NCBI RefSeq assembly: GCF_004342905.1
Contig: NZ_SMAN01000022.1
Coordinates: 1-55,112 of the forward strand
Reading direction: 5' to 3'
DNA: 55,112 nt
From: Melghiribacillus thermohalophilus
GTDB taxonomy: Bacteria; Bacillota; Bacilli; Bacillales; Alkalibacillaceae
Below the pieces are notes generated by a model that made no database searches, was not told the origin of the DNA, and saw only the letters and a list, made by a program, of their open reading frames with translations. Shown here piece after piece: positions 1-8,858 of the stretch. Within the stretch, counting starts at the first letter, position 1; every line of letters starts with the position of its first letter. The position numbers and the translations under genes were made by a program.

Positions 1-10
1 TATTAGACAT

Positions 11-78
11 AGGTAGGGTCTCCTTTCTCATTTTTGTTTGGTCGCAAATCTGAGAATACCCTACCTTTTTCTTTTTTT
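11..78 (+). terminator. Imperfect hairpin with T-rich tail
   Basis: The arms AGGTAGGGT...TTCTCA and TGAGAA..ACCCTACCT pair over about 15 bp with a five-base bulge and a 20-base loop, followed by a T-rich run. This fits an intrinsic terminator for a gene entering from the left. It lies just past the 3' end of the truncated MFS gene, so it could instead belong to the end of an insertion element beyond the window edge; that second reading is inference. Confidence 0.45.
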
Positions 79-113
79 CCAGTAAAAAATCATTTTACAC
101 AGACTTTTATACA

Positions 114-749
114 TCATCTGTTCTTCATTTCCTTTAAGTATTGAAATTTTAGTAAATTGCTTTTAAATATAAAAATATAGAAAATACATATTAATATGAG
201 AACAATTGAAAAAATTAGAAACGGTAAAATGATACTCATGTTTAATAGGTAAACTCCAAGGAGAGGTCCTACTACCCCACCCAGGTTAATAACCCAATAA
301 TTATAGCTGAAGACATTTGAAACAGTTTTATCTGAGGTATATTCAGATAGTAAAGTTTGGTTTGAAGTATTATATAAACTCCATGCTATACCTGAAACTG
401 CAGCAACTAGAATTAATATTAGATAGCTACTAAAAAGAATAAAACTTATTAAACAAATTGATGACAAGATTAATGACAATATATAGGTCCGTTTAGAACC
501 TAAAATATCACTTAATCTGCCGCCTATAATACTAAAGATCATTGAAGTAAATGGAGTAACTGCTAATAAAAAACCAACTTTGGCAGATGTAAAACCTAAA
601 TTGTTTTTAAAATAAACTGCTAGAAATGGCATTGACATAAATCTGGTGACCGAAATAACTAAGCCAGTGATGATTAAATACCAGATAATTTTTGGCATAT
701 TTTGCAGCTTGAGATTTAGTAGATTTTTTAGTTTCTTAACGAAACGCAT
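114..749 (-). pseudogene. MFS transporter, N-terminal half only
   Basis: The 211-residue product has about six hydrophobic segments and an MFS motif-A-like loop (GGRLSDILGSKR, residues 76-87) between the second and third. Major facilitator exporters are normally about 400 residues with 12 segments, so only the N-terminal half is present and it ends in a short polar tail. The ATG has a good ribosome binding site (AAAGGTGG). The gene is very AT-rich, like the divergent regulator next door and unlike the DNA beyond 2.5 kb. The regulator may once have controlled it. A half-size carrier is unlikely to transport alone. The truncation point coincides with a hairpin near the window edge. Confidence 0.75.
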
Positions 750-801
750 GTTGACGCCACCTTTCTTATTGATTTACTAAACATATTGGAGGGATAGTGT
801 C

Positions 802-2106
802 TTGTCACTTGTTGGTCAGCGCATACAAGAGTTAAGAGAAGAAAAAGGTCTAACACAATTACAACTATCTAAAGGAATTGTATCCAGAAGTTATTTGAGT
901 CAAATAGAAAAGGGAAATGTCCACCCATCTTATAGTCTTTTAAAAAAGATTGCATCAAAATTGGAGTGTAAAATAGAAGAATTATTAGAAGAACCTAAGA
1001 ACAATTCTTTTAAAATTTCTATGTTTAAAAAATATTTAAAAGAGTTGGAAACAAATATTGAAGCCGGGAAAATATCAGAATCGATAAAAACTTACAAAAA
1101 ATTAAACCTTGAATTAAAAAGTAATCTTAGCAATTATGAAAAAGGTATTTTATATTGGGCAGAGGGAAAATTGGCTGAAAATAATAATAGTTCAGACTCC
1201 TCACCGGCTATAGAAAAGTATAGGGAAAGTATAAAATTGTTAAAAAAGACAAATTATATAAATGAATGGATCCGATCTATCAATGATTTAGCTTCTCTAT
1301 ACTTAAAGCTTCAGAAAAATAACGAAGCATTTCAATGGCTAGATACAGCTTATGATGCATTGATCAAAAACCAAATTGGAGGAGTTTTGAAGACCTCTTT
1401 ACTAATTAATTTAGGACATGCTCACATTAATTTTGGAGAATATCATTCAGCGATCAGATACTTAAAAGAAGCTGAGAATTTAAATAAGTCATCAGATGTG
1501 CATGTCAAGTCTGGAAAGGTATATTTGCTATTGGCGTTATGCTATAAAGAGCTTGATGACTATGAGTGTTCTAAAGAGTATAACAAAAAAGCATTAAAAT
1601 TCTTTGAATTAACTGAAGAGCATGAAAGTATAGCAAACATATATAACAATATGGGAAATTTATTTTTAAAACAGGGTTTATACGATATGGCGATAGATTA
1701 TTTTGAAAAAGCCGTAAAATTATATAAAGAAATCCAACACATTCAAGGTTTTCTTTTATCAAAAACCGGTATGGCAAAGTCTCATTATCATAACGGACAT
1801 TTTAAATTATCAGAAGAAATTTGTAATGAAATCATTTCTCAAAATCATGAAAAACAGTATAAAGGTATTGCATTTATAATTCTTGGAGATATAAGGTTTA
1901 ACGAAAAAAAATATCAAGCAGCCCTAGAAAATTATAACAATTCATTTGCATTATTTAACGAAAATAACATCCAATGGGGAGAAAGATATGCATTAAAGAA
2001 AATTGCATTATTGCATTTTAATCAACGCGAGTATGAAAAAGCAGCAAAAATATTTATTGAAATTGATCGAAAAACTGAGATAATAAAATTTCCTTTGTTC
2101 ATTTAA
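802..2106 (+). CDS. HTH (Xre-type) regulator with TPR repeats
   Basis: The 434-residue protein starts with a Cro/C1-type helix-turn-helix (about residues 6-61, with QRIQELREEKGLTQLQL and YLSQIEKG), followed by a long helical array of tetratricopeptide-like repeats (about 155-420). This architecture matches PlcR/NprR/Rgg-like (RRNPP) peptide-responsive regulators and related HTH-TPR proteins of Firmicutes. I chose the TTG at 802 because GGAGGG lies eight bases upstream; no ATG fits. It is divergent from the truncated MFS gene with a 52-base gap, so it probably regulates that promoter. Codon use is strongly AT-biased, suggesting acquisition with the island. No Phr-like prepeptide follows on the same strand; a short convergent ORF overlaps its 3' end by eight bases. 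Confidence 0.8.
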   Translation: MSLVGQRIQELREEKGLTQLQLSKGIVSRSYLSQIEKGNVHPSYSLLKKIASKLECKIEELLEEPKNNSFKISMFKKYLKELETNIEAGKISESIKTYKKLNLELKSNLSNYEKGILYWAEGKLAENNNSSDSSPAIEKYRESIKLLKKTNYINEWIRSINDLASLYLKLQKNNEAFQWLDTAYDALIKNQIGGVLKTSLLINLGHAHINFGEYHSAIRYLKEAENLNKSSDVHVKSGKVYLLLALCYKELDDYECSKEYNKKALKFFELTEEHESIANIYNNMGNLFLKQGLYDMAIDYFEKAVKLYKEIQHIQGFLLSKTGMAKSHYHNGHFKLSEEICNEIISQNHEKQYKGIAFIILGDIRFNEKKYQAALENYNNSFALFNENNIQWGERYALKKIALLHFNQREYEKAAKIFIEIDRKTEIIKFPLFI

Positions 2107-2212
2107 TGTAAATATGCTTTTTTATTCTTAATTGAATGTTGGATATTTCTAAAATTTTGATGTCATTTAAAACATCTTTTCTAATTGCTTGAGCTAATTT
2201 TTGGATGGTCAT
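2099..2212 (-). CDS. Short 37-aa ORF convergent with the HTH-TPR regulator
   Basis: It starts with ATG preceded by a GAGAGGTGAG ribosome binding site, and its first residues are MTIQKLAQAIRKDVLNDIKI. The product is basic and Ile/Lys-rich with no hydrophobic signal sequence. Its stop codon overlaps the end of the HTH-TPR gene on the other strand by eight bases. I do not recognise it. It may be a genuine small protein, a cofactor or peptide of the neighbouring regulator, or the start of a disrupted gene. Confidence 0.35.
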   Translation of the reverse strand: MTIQKLAQAIRKDVLNDIKILEISNIQLRIKKHIYIK

Positions 2213-2352
2213 CTTTCTCACCTCTCCCAATTGTAGTTATATATTAAACAAATATTAACATTTTTAAAAATTTATTATATGTTAATTAATGTTTATTTAG
2301 AGCTATTTGAATTATGGATTGGAGGAGAACTTAGTTTTTCTTATAATTCCTT

Positions 2353-2488
2353 TTATTTACTTGTTATTTCTTTAATACCTTTAGAAGCATTTACAAAATC
2401 TATAATATTGGTTGCTAAAAAAACCTTTTTCAGATAATGCTTTGTACAAATTTCTAAACCTAGACTGTCAATACTTGTATTTTTGAAA
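2353..2488 (-). pseudogene. Possible C-terminal coding relic at the island edge
   Basis: Read on the minus strand from the junction, about 44 codons stay open and end in TAA at 2353-2355, with a plausible C-terminus (YLKKVFLATNIIDFVNASKG). It is AT-rich like the rest of the island and has no start of its own. It may be the tail of a gene cut when the island fused to the OCD gene. I cannot name a family; open frames this long can occur by chance. Confidence 0.22.
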
Positions 2489-3223
2489 CGGGGCCTGAAG
2501 TCGATTCAGAGCAAGCTCCTCCTTACCGATGCGGAGACGGGCGAGCATGTGGCGCTCATGGATGCGTCGTGGCTCAAGGTGATGCGTACCGTTGCCATCA
2601 GCGGAGTGGCAGCGAAGCATCTGGCGCGGGAGGATGCCCGGACATGCCTGGTGATCGGCTGCGGCGAGCAGGCCAAAGGGCAAATCAGTGCGATGCTGGA
2701 GGTCCGGAATCTGGAACGGATTTTTCTGTACAACCGGACGCGGACCAGAGCCGAGTCCCTGAAAACCTATATTTATGAGGTGCTTCATTTTGAAGGGGAC
2801 GTGGAGATTGCGGACGGTCCTGATGAAAAGGTGAGAGATGCAGATATCATCATCTGTTCCACCAGTTCCCGAACGCAGGTTTTTGACGGTACTCTGGCAA
2901 AGCCCGGAACCCACATCAGCGGGATCGGTTCCTTTAAGCCGGATATGCAGAAAGTGGATCTGAATGCGCTGAAAAGGACGGACAAAATTGTGTGCGACAC
3001 CTTTGAGGGCTGCATGGAGGAAGCCGGCGATTTCCTTACCCCGATAGAGCAGGGCGAAATTTCGAAGGACAACATTGACGGGAAACTGACCGATCTGGTT
3101 CTGGGTGAACTCTCCGGCAGGGAAAACGAAAGCGACATCACTTTTTTTAAGTCCGTCGGCTTTGCCATGGCGGATCTCGTCACGGCGGTGGCGGTGTATC
3201 GGAGTTTGAAAGATAAAGGCTGA
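2489..3223 (+). pseudogene. Ornithine cyclodeaminase / mu-crystallin family gene, 5'-truncated
   Basis: From the codon at 2489 the translation aligns closely with residues 78 onward of the intact homologue at 15175 (shared LMDASW, VIGCGEQA, THISGIGSFKP, DTFEGCMEEAGDFL, FFKSVGFAMADLVTAV). The first 77 residues, which form part of the substrate pocket in this family, are missing, and no start with a ribosome binding site is present. The Rossmann NAD(P)-binding core is intact. Base composition jumps at the boundary from very AT-rich to GC-richer, so the gene was cut by arrival of, or a deletion next to, the AT-rich block. A hairpin terminator follows. Confidence 0.85.
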
Positions 3224-3237
3224 TTGACAGCTAGAAG

Positions 3238-3266
3238 ATCATCCCATTTTCGGGATGATTTTTTTA
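3238..3266 (+). terminator. Intrinsic terminator after truncated OCD gene
   Basis: ATCATCCC / GGGATGAT form an eight-base-pair stem followed by seven T residues. The same ATCATCCC stem closes the intact OCD gene and the tctCBA operon. Confidence 0.85.
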
Positions 3267-3313
3267 ATGAGGCTGAATCTCCAGGATATGGGTTAGAAAA
3301 ACTCTGTCATTTT

Positions 3314-3601
3314 TCATAGCTCAATTGCCTCGTTTTTCACTCGATCTTTCATGTTTCGATGAATGGAGTGTTCCGTTACGACATCGACCTTTACATTCAG
3401 AAGTTCTTCCATCTCGTTTTTGAATCGGATCAGATCGAAAAGACTTCTTCCTCCTTCAAAGGTCACGAGTAAATCAAGATCACTTGAAGGATCATCTTCT
3501 CGTCTGGCAGCTGAACCAAAAACTCGTATTTTTTGTATTCCGTTTTTGTTTGCGCTCCTCAAAATCAGATCACGTTTTTCTTGAAGATCATCATATAGCA
3601 T
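3314..3601 (-). CDS. Minimal nucleotidyltransferase (MNT/MntA-like domain)
   Basis: The 95-residue protein has the polymerase-beta-like nucleotidyltransferase signature: a GSAARRE loop followed by SDLDLLV with the two catalytic aspartates, and a third acidic position in the VDVV strand. Such proteins are commonly the antitoxin half of HEPN-MNT pairs, where they AMPylate the HEPN RNase. I chose the internal ATG because GAGGGGG lies six bases upstream; the more distal GTG falls within that site. No HEPN-like ORF lies on either side, so it is solitary here. It may be a leftover antitoxin or have an independent role. Confidence 0.75.
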   Translation of the reverse strand: MLYDDLQEKRDLILRSANKNGIQKIRVFGSAARREDDPSSDLDLLVTFEGGRSLFDLIRFKNEMEELLNVKVDVVTEHSIHRNMKDRVKNEAIEL

Positions 3602-3789
3602 GATGGACCCCCTCACTTTTTCATGATCACAGTTTCATTATAACACCATTGATGTCAATCAATTCTAAGGTTTTTCCCATGATCACATACGTTTGAATGA
3701 AATGGTTCAGGTAATTCAAAAACACAAAATATAGACAAAGGGTGGCTTTAAAGTCAGTTTTAGTCGTAATGGAGGAAGATTAGACATGT

Positions 3790-4485
3790 TTGATCCCGGT
3801 TATCCCAAATCAATTCCGCCGGTTGCGAAATGAAGATGGACGAATTGTCCCTTCTCCATTTTTAAGCGGAATTGTTCCTATCCTGCTATTCTTCTTTATC
3901 ACATTAGGGGTTGCTTACGGCTATACTGTTCAGAAAATTAAGACAATGGATGACATTCCGAAATATATGGGTGAAGCCATTAAGGATATGTCAAGTTATA
4001 TCGTGCTGATATTTGCTGCCGCTCAATTTATTAGCTATTTCAACTGGTCTAACCTCGGTACATGGGTCGCCGTAAACAGTGCTGAATATTTAACCAGCAT
4101 TGATATGACAGGAATACCGGTGGTGATCGGATTCGTTTTACTAACGGCGGTTTTGAACTTAATTATTTTCAGCGGTTCGGCTCAGTGGGCGTTGATGGCA
4201 CCAATCTTTATTCCGATGTTCATGCTCTTGGATTACAATCCCGCGTTTATCCAGGCTGCTTACCGAATCGCAGACTCATCAACGAATATCATCACTCCAC
4301 TAAATCCTTATATTTTAATTGTTTTGGCTTTCATGCGAGAGTACGATAAGAAAGCCGGAATCGGAACACTCATTTCCCTCATGCTTCCTTACAGTTTAAT
4401 CTTCCTGGGTGTGTGGATTGTCTTGCTCTTGATCTTCGCATTTACCGGAATTCCATTCGGTCCGGGTGTCGGCGTATATCTGTAA
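3790..4485 (+). pseudogene. AbgT-family transporter, C-terminal half
   Basis: The 231-codon frame corresponds to the second half of AbgT/MtrF-type (p-aminobenzoyl-glutamate or related) transporters, which are about 510 residues. The FSGSAQWALMAPIF loop and the ADSSTNIITPLNPY segment, both hallmarks of the family, are present, and it ends in the typical GIPFGPGVGVYL tail. The N-terminal half is missing. A good ribosome binding site and ATG at 3786 start a different frame that stops after 15 codons, so the frame appears to be fused out of phase to a foreign start. Almost certainly non-functional. Confidence 0.75.
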
Positions 4486-4507
4486 GGTAATTTTCATATA
4501 AAAATAG

Positions 4508-4544
4508 AGAAACTGTTCCTCTTGAACGGGAACAGTTTCTTTGA
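4508..4544 (+). terminator. Intrinsic terminator after AbgT fragment
   Basis: AGAAACTGTTCC pairs with GGAACAGTTTCT across a nine-base loop, followed by a short T-rich stretch. Confidence 0.75.
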
Positions 4545-4875
4545 TTACTCTTAGTATTCCATCTGTTAGCAGTCAATTTGTTCGCAGTACCGATACCAAA
4601 TCGGTTCAGGTTTTAAATTTGTGCAATAAATTCCTAATAAAGGAACGGAATCACAATTTATGATACAATCTTCCTGATACTTGGACAGAGGATTTCCTGG
4701 ATGGTTTTGAGTTCTAGTAATTTTTCTATTTCCTTTTTTGCTGCAAGCAATCCTATTCGTCATATTACGAAAATTATCTTTCTATTCATTTCGTTCCAGA
4801 TTTTCAGCTGGCAGATGATGAAGATCATCCGGGTCCATTTTCAGAAGACGATACGGTTTAACTGAGGTGACATGA

Positions 4876-5568
4876 ATGGATTATTTACTTCACTCTATTC
4901 TTCATATTTTAGTAGGTTTATGTATAGGTTATTTTTTTCTAAGTAAAGATGTGGAATCGAATAGAGATCAAATCTTTGTTTTGACTATATCTGGTATTGC
5001 CTCAATCGCCCCTGATATCACAAAGTTCTTTGGTGATCTTTATGGACACTCCATATGGTTTGTTCCAGTTTTCGGTCTTTTAATGGCTTTAGTGTCACGC
5101 TGGTTTTTTAAAAAAATTGATTGGGTAAAGCTATGGATCGTGTTTTCTGTAGTTATATTCATTGGTCACCTTTTGATTGATTTTATTGGAAATGGTTTAG
5201 CCTTATACTATCCATCTACTATGAAAGAATTCCGTTTTCATATCATAAGAAGCGTGGATTATTTTATATTAACACTGCTGTTTATAACGATCACCCTCAG
5301 CTTTTTTTTGAGAAAGAAAAGGTTAGTGATTGGAATGGGTTTAAGTATATTATTGATCTACCTTGGATTACTATCCTATTCCAAAGTTCAGTTAGAACAA
5401 ACCTTAGAGAAAACATATAATGATGAAAATATACAATTGCTAATCACTTATCCGTCTTTTGATAATCGCTGGGCTTTTCAAATCAGAACAGATGAACGGT
5501 CTATATTCGGTTACTCAGCTTTGTTTTCTCAAGATATAGAAATATATCGGGAAACCAGGAATGAATAG
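4876..5568 (+). CDS. YdjM-like (DUF457-type) membrane protein
   Basis: The 230-residue protein has four or five membrane helices and the histidine/aspartate pattern of YdjM-type predicted membrane metal-dependent hydrolases: HSILH near the start, SIAPDITK, GHSIWF and GHLLIDFIGN. These polar residues at membrane edges are thought to bind metal. The C-terminal 60 residues are soluble. The ATG follows GAGGTGA at good spacing. Upstream (about 4742-4861, plus strand) an open frame ends in an acidic tail (DDEDHPGPFSEDDTV) that I cannot assign. No operon partner is evident. Confidence 0.55.
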   Translation: MDYLLHSILHILVGLCIGYFFLSKDVESNRDQIFVLTISGIASIAPDITKFFGDLYGHSIWFVPVFGLLMALVSRWFFKKIDWVKLWIVFSVVIFIGHLLIDFIGNGLALYYPSTMKEFRFHIIRSVDYFILTLLFITITLSFFLRKKRLVIGMGLSILLIYLGLLSYSKVQLEQTLEKTYNDENIQLLITYPSFDNRWAFQIRTDERSIFGYSALFSQDIEIYRETRNE

Positions 5569-5750
5569 CCATACTTTTAAAAAGAATTCTCAGCCCGAAA
5601 ATCCAGGATGCTTACCCGGATGACTGGTGGAAATGAGGGCATCTGATTGGGAATTGGGGGTAGAATCAGAAATAACAGAATATGAAACGCGATCAGCAGG
5701 AGCGAACCAGCAAATCCGCGCAGTCTGTATCGAATGTTTTGAAAAATAAC

Positions 5751-5779
5751 TTGACGGCATTCCTGAACTGATTTAAAAT
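5751..5779 (+). promoter_or_regulatory. Sigma-A promoter of the met operon
   Basis: TTGACG and TAAAAT are separated by 17 bases and sit about 60 bases upstream of the SAM riboswitch. The preceding stretch (5569-5750) shows no gene I can support. Confidence 0.75.
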
Positions 5780-5837
5780 GATTACATCATTTACAGCTTT
5801 CATGCGTTATATGGTTAAAACTGCATATGCGAAGTGA

Positions 5838-6013
5838 ATCTCTTATCAAGAGAGGCGGAGGGACTGGCCCTATGAAGCCCGGCAACCATCAGGCAAATTC
5901 AGCCTGAACGGTGCCAATTCCTGCAAAGCCGAGTGACGGCTTTGAGAGATGAGAGAACACGGAAGTGCGTCGTATAGCCTTTCTGTTCTCTTATCGGACA
6001 GAAAGGCTTTTTT
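5838..6013 (+). promoter_or_regulatory. SAM-I (S-box) riboswitch with terminator
   Basis: The conserved S-box core is present in order: CTTATCAAGAGAGGCGGAGG, GACTGGCCC, TGAAGCCCGGCAACC, GGTGCCAATTCCTGCA and GAGAGATGAGAG. P1 closes with eight pairs (CTCTTATC at 5840-5847 with GATGAGAG at 5948-5955). It is followed by a terminator hairpin (AGCCTTTCTGT / ACAGAAAGGCT) and a T run. In this class, SAM binding stabilises the terminator, so the methionine importer downstream is made when SAM is low. Confidence 0.97.
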
Positions 6014-6040
6014 AGTTACATAGAATAGGGGTGAATACGG

Positions 6041-7054
6041 TTGATTGAGATTCAAAATCTGGTCAAAATTTACGAATCGGGCAAACAAAAGGTGAAGGGG
6101 GTTCAAGATGTTTCCCTGACGATCAATGATGGGGAAATTTTCGGAATTGTCGGCTACAGCGGTGCCGGAAAGAGTACGTTGCTCCGGTGCATCAATATGC
6201 TGGAATGGCCAACGTCAGGAAATGTGAAAATTGATGGGGTGGATTTGACCAGCCTGAGCAGGCAGGAACTTCGCAGGGCGCGGCAGAAAATCGGTATGAT
6301 TTTTCAGCATTTTCATCTGGTACGCTCCAAGACGGTGTTTGATAATGTAGCCTTTGCTCTGAAGGCGGCAGGAAAATCGAAACAGGAAATCCGGAACAAA
6401 GTGGATGATCTTTTGGAGATGGTCGGTCTTCAAGACAAGAGGGATGCTTATCCGTCTCAACTCAGCGGGGGGCAGAAGCAGCGGGTGGGCATTGCCCGGG
6501 CACTGGCCAATGATCCGAATGTTCTGCTGTGCGATGAGGCAACATCGGCCCTTGATCCGGGTACGACCAGGCAAATTCTGCTCCTATTGAAGAAAATTAA
6601 TCAGGAGCTAGGCATTACCATTGTCCTGATTACCCATGAAATGGGGGTAGTCAAGGAAATCTGTGACCGGATTGCTGTCATGCAGGACGGTAAAATCATT
6701 GAGTGCGGGGAAGTGTATGAGCTCTTTGCCCGTCCAGAGGAACCGCTGACCCGTTCCTTTATCGACAGTGTCCTGCAGCTTGAGCTTCCGGAGCATCTGG
6801 TGAAAAATCGCCGGGGAACACTGGTCCGCCTTCAGTACAGAGGAGAGGCGGCCAGTGACACGGTGATTTCGGATATGCTTCAATCCTTTCGGGTGAAAGG
6901 AAATATTATCCACGGGAAGATCGAGTATATTCAGAACAAGCCTCTGGGGATTCTTGTTCTGGAGTTGATCGGTGATGAATCTGAAGTCAAAAGGGCCATT
7001 GATTTTATGCATGAGCGGACCGGCGGGCTGGAGGTGATTGAACATGCTGCTTGA
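6041..7054 (+). CDS. metN: Methionine ABC importer ATPase MetN
   Basis: The 337-residue ATPase powers methionine uptake with MetP and MetQ. Visible motifs are Walker A (GYSGAGKST, 38-46), the signature LSGGQKQRVGIARAL, Walker B (VLLCDEATSALDPG), an H-loop (ITHEMGVV) and a C-terminal NIL domain (about 265-335), which in MetN binds methionine for feedback inhibition. The TTG start follows AGGGGTG by seven bases. It is the first gene behind the SAM riboswitch and overlaps metP. Length and layout match the family. Confidence 0.95.
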   Translation: MIEIQNLVKIYESGKQKVKGVQDVSLTINDGEIFGIVGYSGAGKSTLLRCINMLEWPTSGNVKIDGVDLTSLSRQELRRARQKIGMIFQHFHLVRSKTVFDNVAFALKAAGKSKQEIRNKVDDLLEMVGLQDKRDAYPSQLSGGQKQRVGIARALANDPNVLLCDEATSALDPGTTRQILLLLKKINQELGITIVLITHEMGVVKEICDRIAVMQDGKIIECGEVYELFARPEEPLTRSFIDSVLQLELPEHLVKNRRGTLVRLQYRGEAASDTVISDMLQSFRVKGNIIHGKIEYIQNKPLGILVLELIGDESEVKRAIDFMHERTGGLEVIEHAA

Positions 7055-7709
7055 CCGGCTGGCAGAGCTTGTTCCGGAACTGAATCAAGCATTTCTGGAA
7101 ACGATGTACATGGTTTCTATTTCCCTCGCTGTGGCTATTATGGGCGGACTTCCCCTCGGGATCCTTTTATTTGTGACGGATCGGGGGCTGTTTCTGGAGA
7201 ATCCCGTTGTAAAATCCGCCGCCGGATTTGTCGTGAATATGGTCCGGTCGGTACCGTTTATTATTCTTCTGGTGGCTTTACTCCCTTTTACCAGGTGGTT
7301 AACAGGGACTACGATCGGTCCGACAGCTGCTTCAGTATCCCTATCCATTGCTGCCATACCATTTTTTGCAAGGATTGTGGAATCTTCACTGAGGGAAATT
7401 GATCGGGGAGTCATAGAGGCAGCTATTTCCGTTGGGGCGAGTCCATGGATGATTATTAAAGATGTGCTTCTTCCCGATGCCCGTCCCGGAATCATCCATG
7501 GCATTACCATCACTACAATCAGTCTGGTCGGCTACTCAGCCATGGCAGGTATTGTAGGCGGAGGAGGGATCGGAGACCTTGCCATTCGCTTTGGCTACTA
7601 CCGTTACGACAATACCATTATGATCACAACCGTTGTCATTTTGATTTGCCTTGTTCAGCTGATTCAGTTTCTGGGCGACCGAATCGCCCGATTAACCGAT
7701 AAACGATAG
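7044..7709 (+). CDS. metP: Methionine ABC importer permease MetP (MetI)
   Basis: The 221-residue inner-membrane permease has about five helices and the EAA-type coupling loop (EAAISVGASPWMIIKDVLLPDARPG read as a whole region). I prefer ATG 7044 over the in-frame TTG 7038 because GGAGGTG lies seven bases before the ATG but touches the TTG. It overlaps metN by 11 bases, indicating translational coupling. Confidence 0.94.
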   Translation: MLLDRLAELVPELNQAFLETMYMVSISLAVAIMGGLPLGILLFVTDRGLFLENPVVKSAAGFVVNMVRSVPFIILLVALLPFTRWLTGTTIGPTAASVSLSIAAIPFFARIVESSLREIDRGVIEAAISVGASPWMIIKDVLLPDARPGIIHGITITTISLVGYSAMAGIVGGGGIGDLAIRFGYYRYDNTIMITTVVILICLVQLIQFLGDRIARLTDKR

Positions 7710-7731
7710 ATTAAGAAGGAGGAATTTTTCA

Positions 7732-8562
7732 ATGAAACGTATTGGACTTACCTTCATAGTTATTGTTACTCTTGGATTTTTATCCGCGTGCGGAAATGGG
7801 GAAACCACAGCTGAAGAGAAAAAGGAGCTGACCATTGGAGCAACTTCCGGCCCTTATAGTGATATGGTGACAAAAGGCATTAAGCCTGTACTGGAGAAAA
7901 AGGGATATACCGTCGAAGTCGTCGAATTCAGCGACTATATTCAGCCCAATCTGGCCCTTGCCAGCGGCGATCTGGATGCGAATCTGTTCCAGCATAAAGT
8001 ATATATGGAATCCTTTGCGGAAGAGCATGATCTGGAGCTGTCTGAAGTTATTGTCGTTCCAACAGCCCCAATGGGCATTTACTCCAATCGTTTTGATTCC
8101 CTGGATGCAATTGAAGAAGGAAGTCAGATTGCTGTTCCCAATGATCCGACAAACCTGGCCAGAGCCTTGCTGATTCTGGAAAGTGAAGGGCTGATCACAC
8201 TGGCCTCCTCCTTTGACCCGTTGACAGCCTCGGAAAGAGATGTGGAAGAAAATGTGAAAAATCTTGAATTCAAACCGATTGAAGCCGGCCAATTGCCACG
8301 TGCTGTTGAAGGTACTGATCTTGCTGCCGTTCCCGGGAACTATGCACTGGCTGCTAAAATGAATCTGCTGGATGCTCTCGTCCTTGAAACGATGCCGGAT
8401 AAATACCGTAACCGCGTGGTGGTGAACACTCGTGATCTTGATAAGCCCTTTGTTCAGGATATTAAAGAGGCAGTCGAGTCAGAAGAGTTTGAAGCTGTTA
8501 TTGATGAAGAATTCAAAGGATTTGGCAAACCAGAATGGATGCTGGAGAGGAATAAAGAATAA
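7732..8562 (+). CDS. metQ: Methionine-binding lipoprotein MetQ
   Basis: The 276-residue product has a lipoprotein signal peptide with lipobox LSAC (Cys20), then the NlpA/MetQ fold: TIGATSGPYSDM, LDANLFQH, PNDPTNLARALLILE and the PRAVEGTDLAAVPGNYA region that contacts substrate. It is anchored on the outer face of the membrane and delivers methionine to MetNP. GGAGGAATTTTTCA precedes the ATG. It is the last gene of the operon; I see no convincing terminator directly after it. Confidence 0.94.
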   Translation: MKRIGLTFIVIVTLGFLSACGNGETTAEEKKELTIGATSGPYSDMVTKGIKPVLEKKGYTVEVVEFSDYIQPNLALASGDLDANLFQHKVYMESFAEEHDLELSEVIVVPTAPMGIYSNRFDSLDAIEEGSQIAVPNDPTNLARALLILESEGLITLASSFDPLTASERDVEENVKNLEFKPIEAGQLPRAVEGTDLAAVPGNYALAAKMNLLDALVLETMPDKYRNRVVVNTRDLDKPFVQDIKEAVESEEFEAVIDEEFKGFGKPEWMLERNKE

Positions 8563-8858
8563 AAGATATCACATCAGCGCGGTGAACGGCATCACCGGCT
8601 GGTGTTTATGGATTTATTTGATGAAAGGAAGACATTCTGAAAAATCAAAGAACGATATTTGTTAGGAAGAGTTTACAATCGATTCATTAAAATCAATTGG
8701 ATGAAAATACATTGATAAACATGGGATGGATGCTTTACGGGTGACAGTTATTTCGTGACAAACGCATTCTCTCAATCAAAATAGAGTAATATGGGCTGGC
8801 AAAGTTGTGTATGTTTCTTTGCAATTTTATGTACTTTTCTATTCCAGAGTTCGGGCAC
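8563..8858. other. Intergenic, no gene supported
   Basis: Between metQ and the tandem repeat array I see no ORF with a start site and no strong hairpin. A CGGTGAACGGCATCACCG imperfect palindrome shortly after metQ is the only structure and has no T run. Confidence 0.4.

Noticed and set aside
4566-4763. A 65-codon minus-strand frame with several cysteines
   Set aside because: No ribosome binding site, no recognisable motif, and the sequence between two better genes looks non-coding.
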